From: Carboxylicivirga agarovorans
GTDB taxonomy: Bacteria > Bacteroidota > Bacteroidia > Bacteroidales > Marinilabiliaceae
Direction: 5' to 3'
NCBI RefSeq assembly: GCF_050589845.1
Contig: NZ_JBNGPA010000011.1
Coordinates: 1-64,000, forward strand
Length of the DNA: 64,000 nucleotides
Part shown: piece after piece, positions 19,962-29,222 of the stretch
Layout of the letters: each line of letters begins with the position of its first letter
Numbering within the stretch: the stretch's first letter is position 1
Notes under the pieces: generated by a model
Databases searched by the model: none
Told to the model about the DNA's origin: nothing
Seen by the model: only the letters and a program-made list of their open reading frames with translations
Translations under genes and position numbers: made by a program

Positions 19962-22900
19962 ATGAGTAAATTTATGCGACTAACCCAGTTATTTATGAAC
20001 AAAGTCTGTTTTATAATTCTCTTTGCGCTAAGTACAGGTTTGTGCTTTGCGCAGGATTCGCCGATGCGCTTTCAGAGTATCACCATTAATGATGGCCTGT
20101 CCCTCAGTTCTGTTTATTGTATTAAAAAAGACAGCAAGGGTTTTATGTGGTTTGGAACCGAAGATGGTTTAAATCGTTATGACGGTTATCACTTTACCAT
20201 CTACCGCACCGATGTAAAGAATCCCAATAGTATCTGTTACAAATGGATCGAGCATATTGAAGAAGATGCCGATGGCCAGCTGTGGTTTGGCTCACGTAAT
20301 GGATTATCACATTTTAATCCGGCCAGCGAAGTATTTACCAACTTCAGGACCAACCAGGATAATTCAATCAATAACGATACAATTACCTGTTTACAGGCCT
20401 ATAATTCGTCAATGGTGGCAGGTACTAAAAATGGCTTGTCACTGTTTGATAATAAATCCTTAGCCTGTCTGAACTATTCGACTGTAGATGAGGTGAATGC
20501 CATTGTGCCGTACGGAGAAGACCTGTTAATAGCCGCTTCCAATGGCCTTTTTCTGCTCAAATCTGATATGCATCTTGAGAAAATAATGGATCAGTTTTGT
20601 TTAAATGTGGCAGTAGATTACCCCAAACTCTATGTGGCATCAATGAAATATGTCAGGGTAGTCGATATTTCAGCGTCTGAAACAAATGGTCAGGATATAA
20701 TTGCGCGTGTTAAGGGCATCGAAAGTATTGCTCTGGATCAAAATAGTCATCTATGGATCAATGCCCGAGAGGGATTATGGTGCAAGCACGTTGATAAAGG
20801 GTGGCTTAAAAAGATGGCGGGTACAGACAATACAACCAACAGCCTGGCCATAAACACAGGCAAATCACTATTAATTGATGCTACTAATACCGTTTGGTAT
20901 GCAACGCATGGCGATGGTTTGTTTGTCATTAATAAACACCTGGAGCTTACAAAGTGTATCCATAACCCAACCGATAATGAGAGTATTAATCAGAATGCGT
21001 TCAACTGTATTTATGAAGACGAAAACAGTGGTAATATATGGTTGGGAACCTATGGGGCCGGAATTAATATATTTCATCCGGCAGCCAATAAATTTGATTT
21101 GATAAAGCATAATCCACTTAATGCAAACAGTTTGCCCAGTAACTTTATCTGGTCTGTATTTGAGGCACAAGACAGTTGTTTATGGATTGGAACCAATGAT
21201 AAGGGGCTTTGCCGTTATTGCCCTAAATCCAATTCCTTCGTCACTTTTTCCAATATCCCAGATGATGATAAATCTTTGTCTCATAATACGGTAAGAGAAG
21301 TTTTTGAAGACAGCGATGGTACGATATGGGTAGGTACCAACGGCGGAGGATTAAATCGATACGATCCATCCGAATCTAGTTTCACCAAATATATGGTCAA
21401 TAAAGGAGATGATGCATCCATCTCAGATAATTCAGTTCGTGTTGTATTTGAAGATAGCCGGGGACAATTATGGGTAGGAACGCAAAACGGTTTAAACCTG
21501 TTTGATAAGCAAAAGGGAACTTTCAGGCAATTTTATTATGAGGCCGGTAATCCCAATTCCTTATCGAATAACTTTGTATATGCCAGTATTATTGAAGATA
21601 AGGAAGGTCAACTCTGGATTGGAACTTATGGGGGAGGCCTTAACAAGCTGGATCCTGACTCATTTGAATTTACTCATTACACAAGCCAGGCTGAAGATGG
21701 AAAGCGTTTGAGTAATAATATCGTATTCAGCTTGCATCAGGATAACAAAGGACGAATATGGGTAGGGACCAACGAAGGTCTGAATGTTTTACATCCGCAA
21801 ACTGGTGATGTTAAGGTGTTGGGAATGAAAGATGGTTTACCCAATGAAGTTATTTACAGCATACTTCCTGATGAGAGAGGAGACCTGTGGTTAAGTACGA
21901 ACCATGGTATTTGTTGTATCAATCCAACGACACTGAAGTGCCGTAATTTTGATGTCAGTGATGGTTTGCAAAGTAACGAGTTCAACGGAGGCGCATTTCA
22001 TAAGGGAGCATCAGGGAAGATGTATTTTGGTGGTGTTTACGGATTGAATGTGCTAAATCCAGGATTGATAAAAACAAATGAGCATGTTTCACAAGCTGTA
22101 ATCACGCGCCTGGAAATATTGGGTAATGAAGTAAAAGTGTCGCCCTTAATCGATGCTGAAAGAGCGGTTGTAGAATCAGACAGTCAATTTGTGATTGCAC
22201 GTAACATTAGTTATATGGATCATATTGAGCTGGATTATTCGCAGCGCTTTTTTGCTATTGAGTACTCCGGATTAAATCATTTATTTCCAGGTAAAACACA
22301 GTATGCTTTCCAGTTGTCACCAATGGATAAAAAATGGAACAAAGCCGGGCTTCGTAACTATGTTTCTTTTGCCAATGTTAAACCCGGTAATTATGAGTTC
22401 AGGATTATCAATACCAATAGCGACGGAATTTGGAGCGATAGAATGGCCCGGTTGGGAATAACAATCAAACCGCCATTTTGGCAAACCACCTGGTTTCTGA
22501 TCTTAGAATTGATAGTCGTATTGGTTATTATAGTATTTATTTATCGCTTCCTGCTGAAAGTGAGGATGAACAAACTGTTGAAAGCGCAAAATGAAAAGAT
22601 CAGGCATACCAATCAGCAATTGAAGTTATCGCAGGATAACCTGCGACAAATGAATATTACCAAGGATAAGTTTTTCTCCATTATTTCGCATGACCTGAAA
22701 AATCCCTTTACCAGTCTAATGTCAATCAGCAACATGTTGAATGATAGTTACGAAATTGCAGATGACGAAGATAAGCGTGATGCCGTTACCCGCATTAATC
22801 ATTCCGTTAAAAGTATATACCTGTTATTGGAGAATCTGCTGACCTGGTCGCGTTCACAAAGGGGAAAAATAGAGTTTGAAACAAAGCCATTTAATCTAAG

Positions 22901-23339
22901 TGCTCTTATTAATGAGAATATCAACCTGTATACACCGGCTGCCGGCAAAAAGCAGATAAGCCTGGTAAATGAGTTTCCTGAAGAGTTGATGGCCAGGGGC
23001 GACCGTAATACCATCAATACGATCATTCGAAATATTTCGGGTAATGCGCTTAAGTTTACATCTTCAGGAGGTAAGGTATTTTATAGTGTTGCAGACAGCG
23101 ATGGCATGCTGAAAATCAGTATACGAGACACCGGTGTTGGCATTGCTCCTGAAGATCAGGATCGCTTATTCTGCATTGATAAAAAATTAAAAACCGATGG
23201 TACTGAAGGAGAAAAAGGTACAGGGTTGGGGCTGATTATCTGTAAGGAATTTGCCGAAAAGAATGGCGGTGAAATTGGCGTTGTCAGTGAGTCTGGAAAA
23301 GGGTCTGAGTTTTGGTTTACCGTGAAGAAAGTGCTTTAA
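19962..23339 (+). CDS. Two-component-regulator-propeller sensor histidine kinase
   Basis: 1,125 aa. A signal peptide is followed by two seven-bladed propellers made of repeats of the WxGTxxGLxxxD type (about 35-730), a Y_Y_Y domain (about 750-840), one transmembrane helix (about 845-865), a HisKA dimerisation domain with phospho-acceptor His910 in SHDLKNPF, and an HATPase domain (N-box about residue 1030, GTGLGL near the end). It stops after the ATPase, with no receiver or AraC domain, so unlike classical hybrid SusR-like sensors it must hand phosphate to a separate regulator. None is adjacent. The periplasmic part probably senses an oligosaccharide or other ligand. The start could also be the ATG at 19995, which gives a tighter signal peptide (MNKVCFIILFALSTGLCFAQ). 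Confidence 0.95.
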   Translation: MSKFMRLTQLFMNKVCFIILFALSTGLCFAQDSPMRFQSITINDGLSLSSVYCIKKDSKGFMWFGTEDGLNRYDGYHFTIYRTDVKNPNSICYKWIEHIEEDADGQLWFGSRNGLSHFNPASEVFTNFRTNQDNSINNDTITCLQAYNSSMVAGTKNGLSLFDNKSLACLNYSTVDEVNAIVPYGEDLLIAASNGLFLLKSDMHLEKIMDQFCLNVAVDYPKLYVASMKYVRVVDISASETNGQDIIARVKGIESIALDQNSHLWINAREGLWCKHVDKGWLKKMAGTDNTTNSLAINTGKSLLIDATNTVWYATHGDGLFVINKHLELTKCIHNPTDNESINQNAFNCIYEDENSGNIWLGTYGAGINIFHPAANKFDLIKHNPLNANSLPSNFIWSVFEAQDSCLWIGTNDKGLCRYCPKSNSFVTFSNIPDDDKSLSHNTVREVFEDSDGTIWVGTNGGGLNRYDPSESSFTKYMVNKGDDASISDNSVRVVFEDSRGQLWVGTQNGLNLFDKQKGTFRQFYYEAGNPNSLSNNFVYASIIEDKEGQLWIGTYGGGLNKLDPDSFEFTHYTSQAEDGKRLSNNIVFSLHQDNKGRIWVGTNEGLNVLHPQTGDVKVLGMKDGLPNEVIYSILPDERGDLWLSTNHGICCINPTTLKCRNFDVSDGLQSNEFNGGAFHKGASGKMYFGGVYGLNVLNPGLIKTNEHVSQAVITRLEILGNEVKVSPLIDAERAVVESDSQFVIARNISYMDHIELDYSQRFFAIEYSGLNHLFPGKTQYAFQLSPMDKKWNKAGLRNYVSFANVKPGNYEFRIINTNSDGIWSDRMARLGITIKPPFWQTTWFLILELIVVLVIIVFIYRFLLKVRMNKLLKAQNEKIRHTNQQLKLSQDNLRQMNITKDKFFSIISHDLKNPFTSLMSISNMLNDSYEIADDEDKRDAVTRINHSVKSIYLLLENLLTWSRSQRGKIEFETKPFNLSALINENINLYTPAAGKKQISLVNEFPEELMARGDRNTINTIIRNISGNALKFTSSGGKVFYSVADSDGMLKISIRDTGVGIAPEDQDRLFCIDKKLKTDGTEGEKGTGLGLIICKEFAEKNGGEIGVVSESGKGSEFWFTVKKVL

Positions 23340-23440
23340 TAATGTTTCTTTTTTTTATAGATGTCGCACGATCTGTCAGATACAATAAATCAGGAGCATC
23401 CGGCACTTCAATACCTTGTCGTTTCATTTAGTAATATTAG

Positions 23441-23448
23441 TATATTTG
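23441..23448 (+). promoter_or_regulatory. Promoter -7 element TATATTTG
   Basis: Matches the Bacteroidota TAnnTTTG core, 48 bases before the chosen ATG (23497), with a weak TTG 22 bases upstream. It is followed by a palindromic leader (23464-23481). Confidence 0.5.
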
Positions 23449-23463
23449 CCGCCCTACTAACAA

Positions 23464-23481
23464 ATACAATTGCAATTGTAT
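23464..23481. promoter_or_regulatory. 18-bp perfect palindrome in leader
   Basis: ATACAATTGCAATTGTAT is its own reverse complement. It lies between the promoter core and the start codon of the secreted protein at 23497. Position and symmetry suit a dimeric repressor operator; the regulator is unknown. Confidence 0.5.
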
Positions 23482-23496
23482 ACTAACAACAACTGT

Positions 23497-24606
23497 ATGA
23501 AAAGAAACATGCTGCTGATGGTGGTGGTCTTGTTGGCCGGCATCGTAAACGCACAAAAGGTAACTTACAATTTACCAGGGGAAATTAACAAGGAGTCGGT
23601 TAATATAACCTTCGAAAAAGTAAGTTCGTCAAGTACTAATTACTACATCAACTACAAGGTAAAGAACCAGGGTGATGGCATATTGTTTATTGACAGGAGT
23701 CAGGCCAGCCTTGAGCAGAATAAAGGGCAGATAAAACCTGCGTCATCCGAATATGTATTAAGACCAACAGAAGCGAAGACGATCTTTAACCAGTTCAGGG
23801 TAAAACCTCCTGTGCAGGCCAACAGTGACTTTCTGAAGCTCAGTTTAAATGGATTTAGTTATGCTATGCCGGCTAAACCTTTAGATGTTGATCCATTTAT
23901 TGTCAGCGAAAAGGCCATCAAAACCGTTGATGCCTTTGCACTGAAGATAATGGAGTATAATACCTACCCCGACAGGGTTTATGTCAACGTTAAATGCTTA
24001 TTTAACGGGGCATCGGACAAAGTTGGGCAAGTTGACCTTAGCAAACTGAATGTAAGCGGGGGAGAAGCGGAAGTGGTTAAAAAAGGTGATGTAATAATGC
24101 CTGGTAAATCCTATTCGTTTTCAATTAATATTAAACCCAACGGAGAAGAAGTAAGCCTTGATTTTACCAATGTTCTGCATGTATTAACGCTACAGTCACT
24201 TGTGTTTGATACGATAGACATAAAAAGCACATCATATGTTGAGCCAAAGGCAGCTAAAGATTCGGTAAAGACTGTTGAAGCCAAAGCAACGAAAGAAACA
24301 GCGAAAGTTGCAGAATTAAGCTATAGCGATGTTGTTACCCTGAAAAAGGATATTGAACAGGAAATGAATACAGGTGGCAAAGCTGTTGAAATGGCCAATG
24401 AGTTTTTAATGGAAAAAGGCCATATCAGCACAGCACAGGTTATTGATGTGATGTCAGTATTTAACCTGGATGGCGCTAAACTAAAATTTGCCAAGATGGC
24501 TTACCCTTATGTTTCAGATAAGGTAAAGTACCACATGGTTGTTGCCAAACTTTCCTATACTAAAAACAAGCAGGCACTGGAGGAATTTCTTGAGATGCAG
24601 GAGTAG
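23497..24606 (+). CDS. Secreted protein of unknown function
   Basis: 369 aa from the ATG at 23497, chosen because it opens a clean signal peptide (MKRNMLLMVVVLLAGIVNAQ); the frame extends nine codons further up to 23470. The body (about 25-260) is rich in beta-type segments. An alanine/lysine/glutamate-rich linker (about 255-285) leads to a C-terminal helical domain of ~90 residues (ends LEEFLEMQE). I do not recognise the family. The C-terminal helices resemble DUF4476-type helical repeats of Bacteroidota, but this is weak. Likely periplasmic or surface-exposed. Confidence 0.8.
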   Translation: MKRNMLLMVVVLLAGIVNAQKVTYNLPGEINKESVNITFEKVSSSSTNYYINYKVKNQGDGILFIDRSQASLEQNKGQIKPASSEYVLRPTEAKTIFNQFRVKPPVQANSDFLKLSLNGFSYAMPAKPLDVDPFIVSEKAIKTVDAFALKIMEYNTYPDRVYVNVKCLFNGASDKVGQVDLSKLNVSGGEAEVVKKGDVIMPGKSYSFSINIKPNGEEVSLDFTNVLHVLTLQSLVFDTIDIKSTSYVEPKAAKDSVKTVEAKATKETAKVAELSYSDVVTLKKDIEQEMNTGGKAVEMANEFLMEKGHISTAQVIDVMSVFNLDGAKLKFAKMAYPYVSDKVKYHMVVAKLSYTKNKQALEEFLEMQE

Positions 24607-24916
24607 ATTCTAGTGATTAATGCAACTATTGTTAATTGCTTTTCAGTAAGAAAATGACGAGGATGTCCAAAATGAAGGATATGGCTCGCAAAGAACGCAA
24701 ACAAAGAAAAACGCAGAGCACGCAAAGTGTTGAAAAATAACATCATATACTTTGTTGTCTTGGCGTAATTCTTAGCGGCCTTAGCGTGAAACTTAAAATT
24801 TGGACAGCCTCTTGTTGTATACCGGAAACCATAGTCCTCTGCGCCTTTGTGTCTCTGCCTTTGTTATTTTAAATCCACAGACCCACAAACCTGGTAATAA
24901 AAGTCCATTATATCTG
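24607..24916. other. Intergenic stretch between convergent genes
   Basis: No gene seen. It holds a 153-bp element with inverted ends (24659-24811) and, inside it, several CGCAAAG-like words. The remainder is AT-rich and featureless. Confidence 0.7.
24659..24811. repeat. MITE-like element with GAGGCTGTCCAAA-type inverted ends
   Basis: The left end GAGGATGTCCAAAAT (24659-24673) and right end ATTTGGACAGCCTC (24798-24811) are inverted repeats with one mismatch plus one length difference. The interior carries repeated CGCAAAG/CGCAAAC words. The same ends occur on a shorter element at 26323-26404. It has no coding capacity. It may be a dispersed non-autonomous repeat, or may act as a terminator between convergent genes. 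Confidence 0.6.
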
Positions 24917-26197
24917 TTAAAACAAACGAATTGTCTTTACCTGTGCACCTTCTTTAAAATCAGATGGCTTAAGTATGGTCATATCTCCTTTGATTTCCGG
25001 CGAACCGATCAGATCATTTTCATCAAGTAAGAACTGCGCTTTCAGTTCATTACTATCGATAACATACATACCACTAATGTATGTGTACCAAAGAGAATAG
25101 TCGGGGTATTTTGAGATAAAAGTACGGATAGTGGTGCCAACACCAACGCCTTTACTGGTTGTAAATTCATCTGATAGTACATAGATCTGGCCAATGGTGT
25201 TGGTATATTCTGCTATATTGTAGTCGTAAGCCGGCTTTAGCTTTAGCAGGTCAATACCATTGTATGAATAGATATAAAAAGGCTCTTCCACTTCACCATC
25301 TTCAGTGTACCTGATCTGGTTTTCCTTGCGAACAGACAGTTGTTTATCCAAAGAATCAGTGCCGGGTATCTGATCACCAATCTTAAAGATCCCTGCCTGC
25401 TTAGTACTGATTAATAATTGATCAGATGTAAAGGGTAATTGGGTCTTTTTGCTGATAGAAGGCTGATTAACTATTCTGTCGCTATTTTTATAAACGTTTA
25501 ATTCCGCATCGTGACTATCTTCAGTGCCAATAACAAATACATATACTTCGTAAGTATAGATGCCATTTTTAAACTGATATGAATGATTGCCACCACTGCC
25601 ATCATAACTCATTTTTCCGTTGAAAAGAACCAGGTCAGGCTTTTGAGTCATGTCAGAGTTGGCGGTCCATGAGGCATAGCGGTATTGTCCATCAGCCATC
25701 TTGTCAATCCTAACGATGAACTTTTTGGTTGTAAGTGTATAGGCAGGATTGGCAAAGTCTCTCAGGCTTTCATGGATGTTAAGCCGGTTTTTATTTATTA
25801 TTTCATCTTTGATACCAGCTTCTTCTTCCGATTGATAGTTAAGAGCGATCACTTGTCCTTTATGATTAAGCCAAAGCAGTCCATTACCAAACATGATGCC
25901 CTCGCTTCCCACAACAGACCAGTCTTTCTGAATATCAGAGCTGACAATCCGGTCTTTCAAAGAAGTATCAAAAAGGATGTGATAGTATTTTTGAAATTCA
26001 GCGGTATTGTTAATATGCGGCAAAGGATATTCTCTTTTTAGAGGATAGGCAATTTTCGTTTTTAATACCTCGACATCATCAGTTTTAATGTGTTCGATAA
26101 ATGCCTCAATAATTTGCTGACTCTCCGTGTTTAAATCCTGGCAATAGGCACTGCAATAGAGTGTTGCCATGAGAATAACGCTGATAATATGTTTCAT
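24917..26197 (-). CDS. Secreted hypothetical protein
   Basis: 426 aa with a Sec signal peptide (MKHIISVILMATLYCSAYC-Q). The region after it (about 25-130, with DVEVLKTKIAYPLKREYP and a phrase like GSEGIMFGNGLLWL) resembles small NTF2-like/SnoaL-type domains found in periplasmic proteins. The rest is beta-rich, with GGNHSYQFKNGIYTYEVYV at about 208-226. I cannot assign a function. It has cysteines near the signal cleavage but no good lipobox, so it is more likely soluble periplasmic than a lipoprotein. Confidence 0.75.
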   Translation of the reverse strand: MKHIISVILMATLYCSAYCQDLNTESQQIIEAFIEHIKTDDVEVLKTKIAYPLKREYPLPHINNTAEFQKYYHILFDTSLKDRIVSSDIQKDWSVVGSEGIMFGNGLLWLNHKGQVIALNYQSEEEAGIKDEIINKNRLNIHESLRDFANPAYTLTTKKFIVRIDKMADGQYRYASWTANSDMTQKPDLVLFNGKMSYDGSGGNHSYQFKNGIYTYEVYVFVIGTEDSHDAELNVYKNSDRIVNQPSISKKTQLPFTSDQLLISTKQAGIFKIGDQIPGTDSLDKQLSVRKENQIRYTEDGEVEEPFYIYSYNGIDLLKLKPAYDYNIAEYTNTIGQIYVLSDEFTTSKGVGVGTTIRTFISKYPDYSLWYTYISGMYVIDSNELKAQFLLDENDLIGSPEIKGDMTILKPSDFKEGAQVKTIRLF

Positions 26198-26322
26198 GTG
26201 TTTAAGTTAACAGGTTCTTTGATTTTCAGCGGCAAATATAGACTTTCTACAGGTCAATTCTCATGATGTAACAATTTTCGTAAGTGCTTTTGGTGCATGA
26301 CAGGAGTCAGGGATATAAAAAA

Positions 26323-26404
26323 GAGGCTGTCCAAAATAAAACTATTTCTCGCAAAGTGTGATAACTATCGCACTTTGCGAGAAACTCAAACTTTAGACAG
26401 CCTC
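26323..26404. repeat. Nested inverted-repeat element, probable bidirectional terminator
   Basis: Outer arms GAGGCTGTC (26323-26331) and GACAGCCTC (26396-26404) enclose perfect 14-base inner arms TTTCTCGCAAAGTG (26345-26358) and CACTTTGCGAGAAA (26371-26384) with a 12-base loop. It lies 32 bases beyond the stop of the gene at 26436-27326, so it may terminate that gene. The outer ends match those of 24659-24811, which points to a repeat family. Confidence 0.8.
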
Positions 26405-26435
26405 CTTGCGTGGTGGAACGTATATAGTTTAATTA

Positions 26436-27326
26436 TTAAAGAGAAATATTAACGCTACCGGCAGGATTAGTGTCACCTGCTATATTAGCTAAAGAGTATA
26501 CGGTATGATCAGCAGCATCCTGCGGAATATCACCCAGTAATGGTTTTAATAGAAACGGAGCCTCACTATTGTCAGGAACAGGCTCGACAGATATAACAGC
26601 CTTACCACCGGCCAGATCTGTCGGAAATATCAGACCATCAGGGGCATTTTCAACAAAATCTTCTCCCGGGAAAGGAGGGCCTTGCTGTGAACCGCTGAAT
26701 GGAGCAGCATTATCGGCAGCGCTCACAGAGCTGAATTTACCCGTTGTAACCGGTTGCCCGTCAATAACTGCCCAACCCTCATAAATCCAGCCTTCAGGTA
26801 AAGCCGGTAAGCTTAATCCCGCAGCAGGTGCACCAGACGAAGGATCTAAGAACCATACACCACTGTTTTCGTTATTGTTCATGCCATCTGTAGGGGTTGC
26901 TAAAATGTATTTACCCATGGCTGATGTAAAATCAGTGCCCAGGGCTGCACCATGATCGACACTTAAAGTTGCTTTTCCGGAAGAAATATCACCGGCAAGA
27001 ATATGAACTTTACTAGGTGCCGGGTCAGAATCAGGAAACGGCTCTATAGTCAGTACAAATGCACTTGAGTTTTCCAGATCTTCGCGGTCTAAAGAAAAAG
27101 AGCTTTGCGACAATTTACCGCCGGCATCGACCCTGAACGTACCGGTTGTTAATGCTTGTCCGTCAACTATTATCCAACCTTCGTATATGTAATCAGCACC
27201 TAAATCTTCAAGACCGCTGATATTTAAGTTTAAATTGCCATTGCCTGATGAGTTATCATCGTCGTCGCACGCGGTGATCAATGTGATCCCTAAAAGTGCC
27301 ATAAAGAGAATTTTTAATGATTTCAT
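26436..27326 (-). CDS. Lipoprotein with two copies of a YEGWxxxDGQ domain
   Basis: 296 aa. A lipobox (LITAC, Cys20) follows the signal peptide, then an Asp-rich tether. Two homologous halves follow, each opening with YEGW-[IA]-[IV]-[VI]-DGQ-x-[LV]-TTG-x-F (about 48-64 and 182-198) and containing a phrase like SGKATLSV or GGKAVISV. The family resembles periplasmic anti-sigma-K (RskA C-terminal)-like folds, but that is inference; no membrane-bound sigma partner is adjacent. It should be anchored in a membrane facing the periplasm or cell surface. The nested hairpin downstream probably terminates it. Confidence 0.82.
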   Translation of the reverse strand: MKSLKILFMALLGITLITACDDDDNSSGNGNLNLNISGLEDLGADYIYEGWIIVDGQALTTGTFRVDAGGKLSQSSFSLDREDLENSSAFVLTIEPFPDSDPAPSKVHILAGDISSGKATLSVDHGAALGTDFTSAMGKYILATPTDGMNNNENSGVWFLDPSSGAPAAGLSLPALPEGWIYEGWAVIDGQPVTTGKFSSVSAADNAAPFSGSQQGPPFPGEDFVENAPDGLIFPTDLAGGKAVISVEPVPDNSEAPFLLKPLLGDIPQDAADHTVYSLANIAGDTNPAGSVNISL

Positions 27327-27440
27327 GTGTCTTAAATTTTAAAGTTTAATGGTCACATGGAACTCACCATCTTAATCATATCCTTGTCAGAGATAATTTT
27401 CTCATGGTTCGTTTCATGGGTGTGATATAAAGAGGTTTAA

Positions 27441-27992
27441 TTATGCAACTTGTTTGTTTAATGCAGGAACAGCCGGAAAGTCTACTTCTACTTTGGTTGC
27501 ATTGTGAATGAAATTGGTAAAACTTACCACATTCACAACAGCAATCAGGTCAATCAGTGCTTTGTTGTCAAATCCCTGAGCAAAAAAGGCTTCTTTCGTT
27601 TCGTCACTAAGTCGGCCTCTTTCCCTGGCTGTTTCAATGGCTGTATTTACCAGTACGTTTAATTTAAGGTCAGCTACTTTCCCTGAGCGGATGGAGATGG
27701 TTTCTTCTTCTGTGAATCCATTCATCTTTGCAATCGCCGTATGGGCAGCAGTACAATACTCACATTCGTTTTCTTGTGAAACAGCCAGTTTAATGGCCTC
27801 TGTTTCTTTCTTCGAAAAACTTGAATTTCCAATAGCCCCTGAATAGCTTAGGTATGCTTCCAGTGTATCAGATGAATAAGCAATGGTAGCATAGAGATTA
27901 GGCACCATGCCCAGGTTCTTCTGCAATACATCAAAAATTGATTGAGCTTTCGTATCGACTTGCTCGCGTGTTGGTACATTAATCTTTGTCAT
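27441..27992 (-). CDS. AhpD-like / carboxymuconolactone decarboxylase family protein
   Basis: 183 aa. The redox motif CEYC (Cys77, Cys80) with His84 in ECEYCTAAH marks the alkylhydroperoxidase D-like fold. The sequence around it (LVNTAIETARERGRLSD, DLIAVVNVVSFTNFIHN) fits the peroxidase-related branch rather than true decarboxylases. Probable role: cytosolic thiol-dependent peroxide or electrophile detoxification. The AraC-type regulator at 28151 is transcribed in the same direction just upstream and is the obvious candidate controller. Confidence 0.93.
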   Translation of the reverse strand: MTKINVPTREQVDTKAQSIFDVLQKNLGMVPNLYATIAYSSDTLEAYLSYSGAIGNSSFSKKETEAIKLAVSQENECEYCTAAHTAIAKMNGFTEEETISIRSGKVADLKLNVLVNTAIETARERGRLSDETKEAFFAQGFDNKALIDLIAVVNVVSFTNFIHNATKVEVDFPAVPALNKQVA

Positions 27993-28150
27993 CGTATTTA
28001 ATTTTTAATGGTTATTAAAACTTACAATGCAAAGATGCGGCAGGCGGCAGGAAGGAGCGTTAATGATTTTTCCTGCCTGCTTACCAATATTTCCTTTAGT
28101 GATGAAAAGTACCCTTTTATTGATCCTTTTTTTACAAAAAGGAGCCCTCT

Positions 28151-29014
28151 CTATTCGGTGTTTGCGATTGACCCTTTAGTAAGATCTGCCTGAAATTGCG
28201 ATGGACTTTCTCCCGTCAGCTTCTTAAATAAACGGCTGAAGTGAGCGGGTTCTTCAAAGCCAAGTTCAAAGGTGATTTCCTTGATGGTTTTATCGGTGTA
28301 GAATAATAACCTTTTGGCTTCAAGGATGATTCGTTCCTGGATGATTTGCAGAGGATTAACACCGCTTAGTTTTTTGAAGGTATTGGATAGAGTCTTGGGG
28401 GATTTGAACATCAGTTCAGCATAATCGGCCACTTTATGTTTATCCCTGAAGTTTTTTTCGACCAGTGCCTGAAACTTTCTGATCATATCGGTATCCTCTG
28501 TCAGGGGAGCTGAGTTGGAGAACAGCTGACTGCGGGCAATTCTAACACAAATAATGATCAGGCGTTTAAGCAGTAATCTTAACATATCGCCCTGCGTGGT
28601 GTCAGGAAGGTCAAATTCCTTTTTGATGGTATTGATAAGTACAAGCTGATCATTGGCTTCCTCATCTGTGGCCGTAATAACCGGAAAAGCTGGCAGGGCT
28701 CCAAAAAGTAATCCATTGCATGAAACTTCCTTATCATGCAGATCGAGACAGTAGAATGCCGAATTGAATTCGATGATAAAATGCTGATCATCTTTAAACT
28801 CAAATGAAGCCATATAAGAACCGGGATTAATAAAGCAGAGCTGGTTCTTCCTTATCTCATGTTTTTCAAAATCCACCTGAAGATGTATTGATTCTCCAAA
28901 GTTCATTAGAATAACATAGTTACTTATTGATCTTTCAATGTTTCTGTCCCGCCATTTACCGGCATGCGAAACAGAGAACAATCCATTTATATTGTCATTA
29001 AAGGTCAGATTCAT
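28151..29014 (-). CDS. AraC family transcriptional regulator
   Basis: 287 aa. The C-terminal ~100 residues hold the double helix-turn-helix: ADYAELMFKSPKTLSNTFKK in the first motif, then EITFELGFEEPAHFSRLFKK and the closing GESPSQFQ in the second. The N-terminal ~180 residues are a cupin-like effector domain with a cluster of beta strands. It lies 158 bases upstream of the AhpD-like gene on the same strand, as typical for a local activator; the inducer is unknown. Confidence 0.94.
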   Translation of the reverse strand: MNLTFNDNINGLFSVSHAGKWRDRNIERSISNYVILMNFGESIHLQVDFEKHEIRKNQLCFINPGSYMASFEFKDDQHFIIEFNSAFYCLDLHDKEVSCNGLLFGALPAFPVITATDEEANDQLVLINTIKKEFDLPDTTQGDMLRLLLKRLIIICVRIARSQLFSNSAPLTEDTDMIRKFQALVEKNFRDKHKVADYAELMFKSPKTLSNTFKKLSGVNPLQIIQERIILEAKRLLFYTDKTIKEITFELGFEEPAHFSRLFKKLTGESPSQFQADLTKGSIANTE

Positions 29015-29180
29015 TGTTTAATCTAATTGTTTGGTTATACCATATACAACATTTTCGAAAGCGGAATAACGATTTCATGTATGTTTTTAAATGTAACAAT
29101 TATCTCCGGTGAATTGCTCTGTTTAAGTGTGAGAAATATTAAGGCGGTCATGATTTAGTGCTGTACGGGGTGTTTTAGAT

Positions 29181-29222
29181 GAGCGGTGAGCGGTGAGAGA
29201 TGAGAGATGAGCGATGAGAGGT
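29181..29222. repeat. Six 7-bp tandem repeats GAG(A/C)G(A/G)T
   Basis: Units read GAGCGGT, GAGCGGT, GAGAGAT, GAGAGAT, GAGCGAT, GAGAGGT without interruption. Not coding. Such tracts can change copy number by slippage. Confidence 0.9.

Noticed and set aside
19962..23339. Hybrid two-component system protein
   Set aside because: The frame ends directly after the ATPase domain; no receiver or AraC domain is present.
24917..26197. Lipoprotein call for the secreted protein
   Set aside because: Cysteines near the signal cleavage site do not form a lipobox of the L-x-[GAS]-C type.
24659..26404. Composite transposon bounded by the two GAGGCTGTC elements
   Set aside because: The enclosed gene is an ordinary-looking secreted protein with no transposase, and no target-site duplication is visible.
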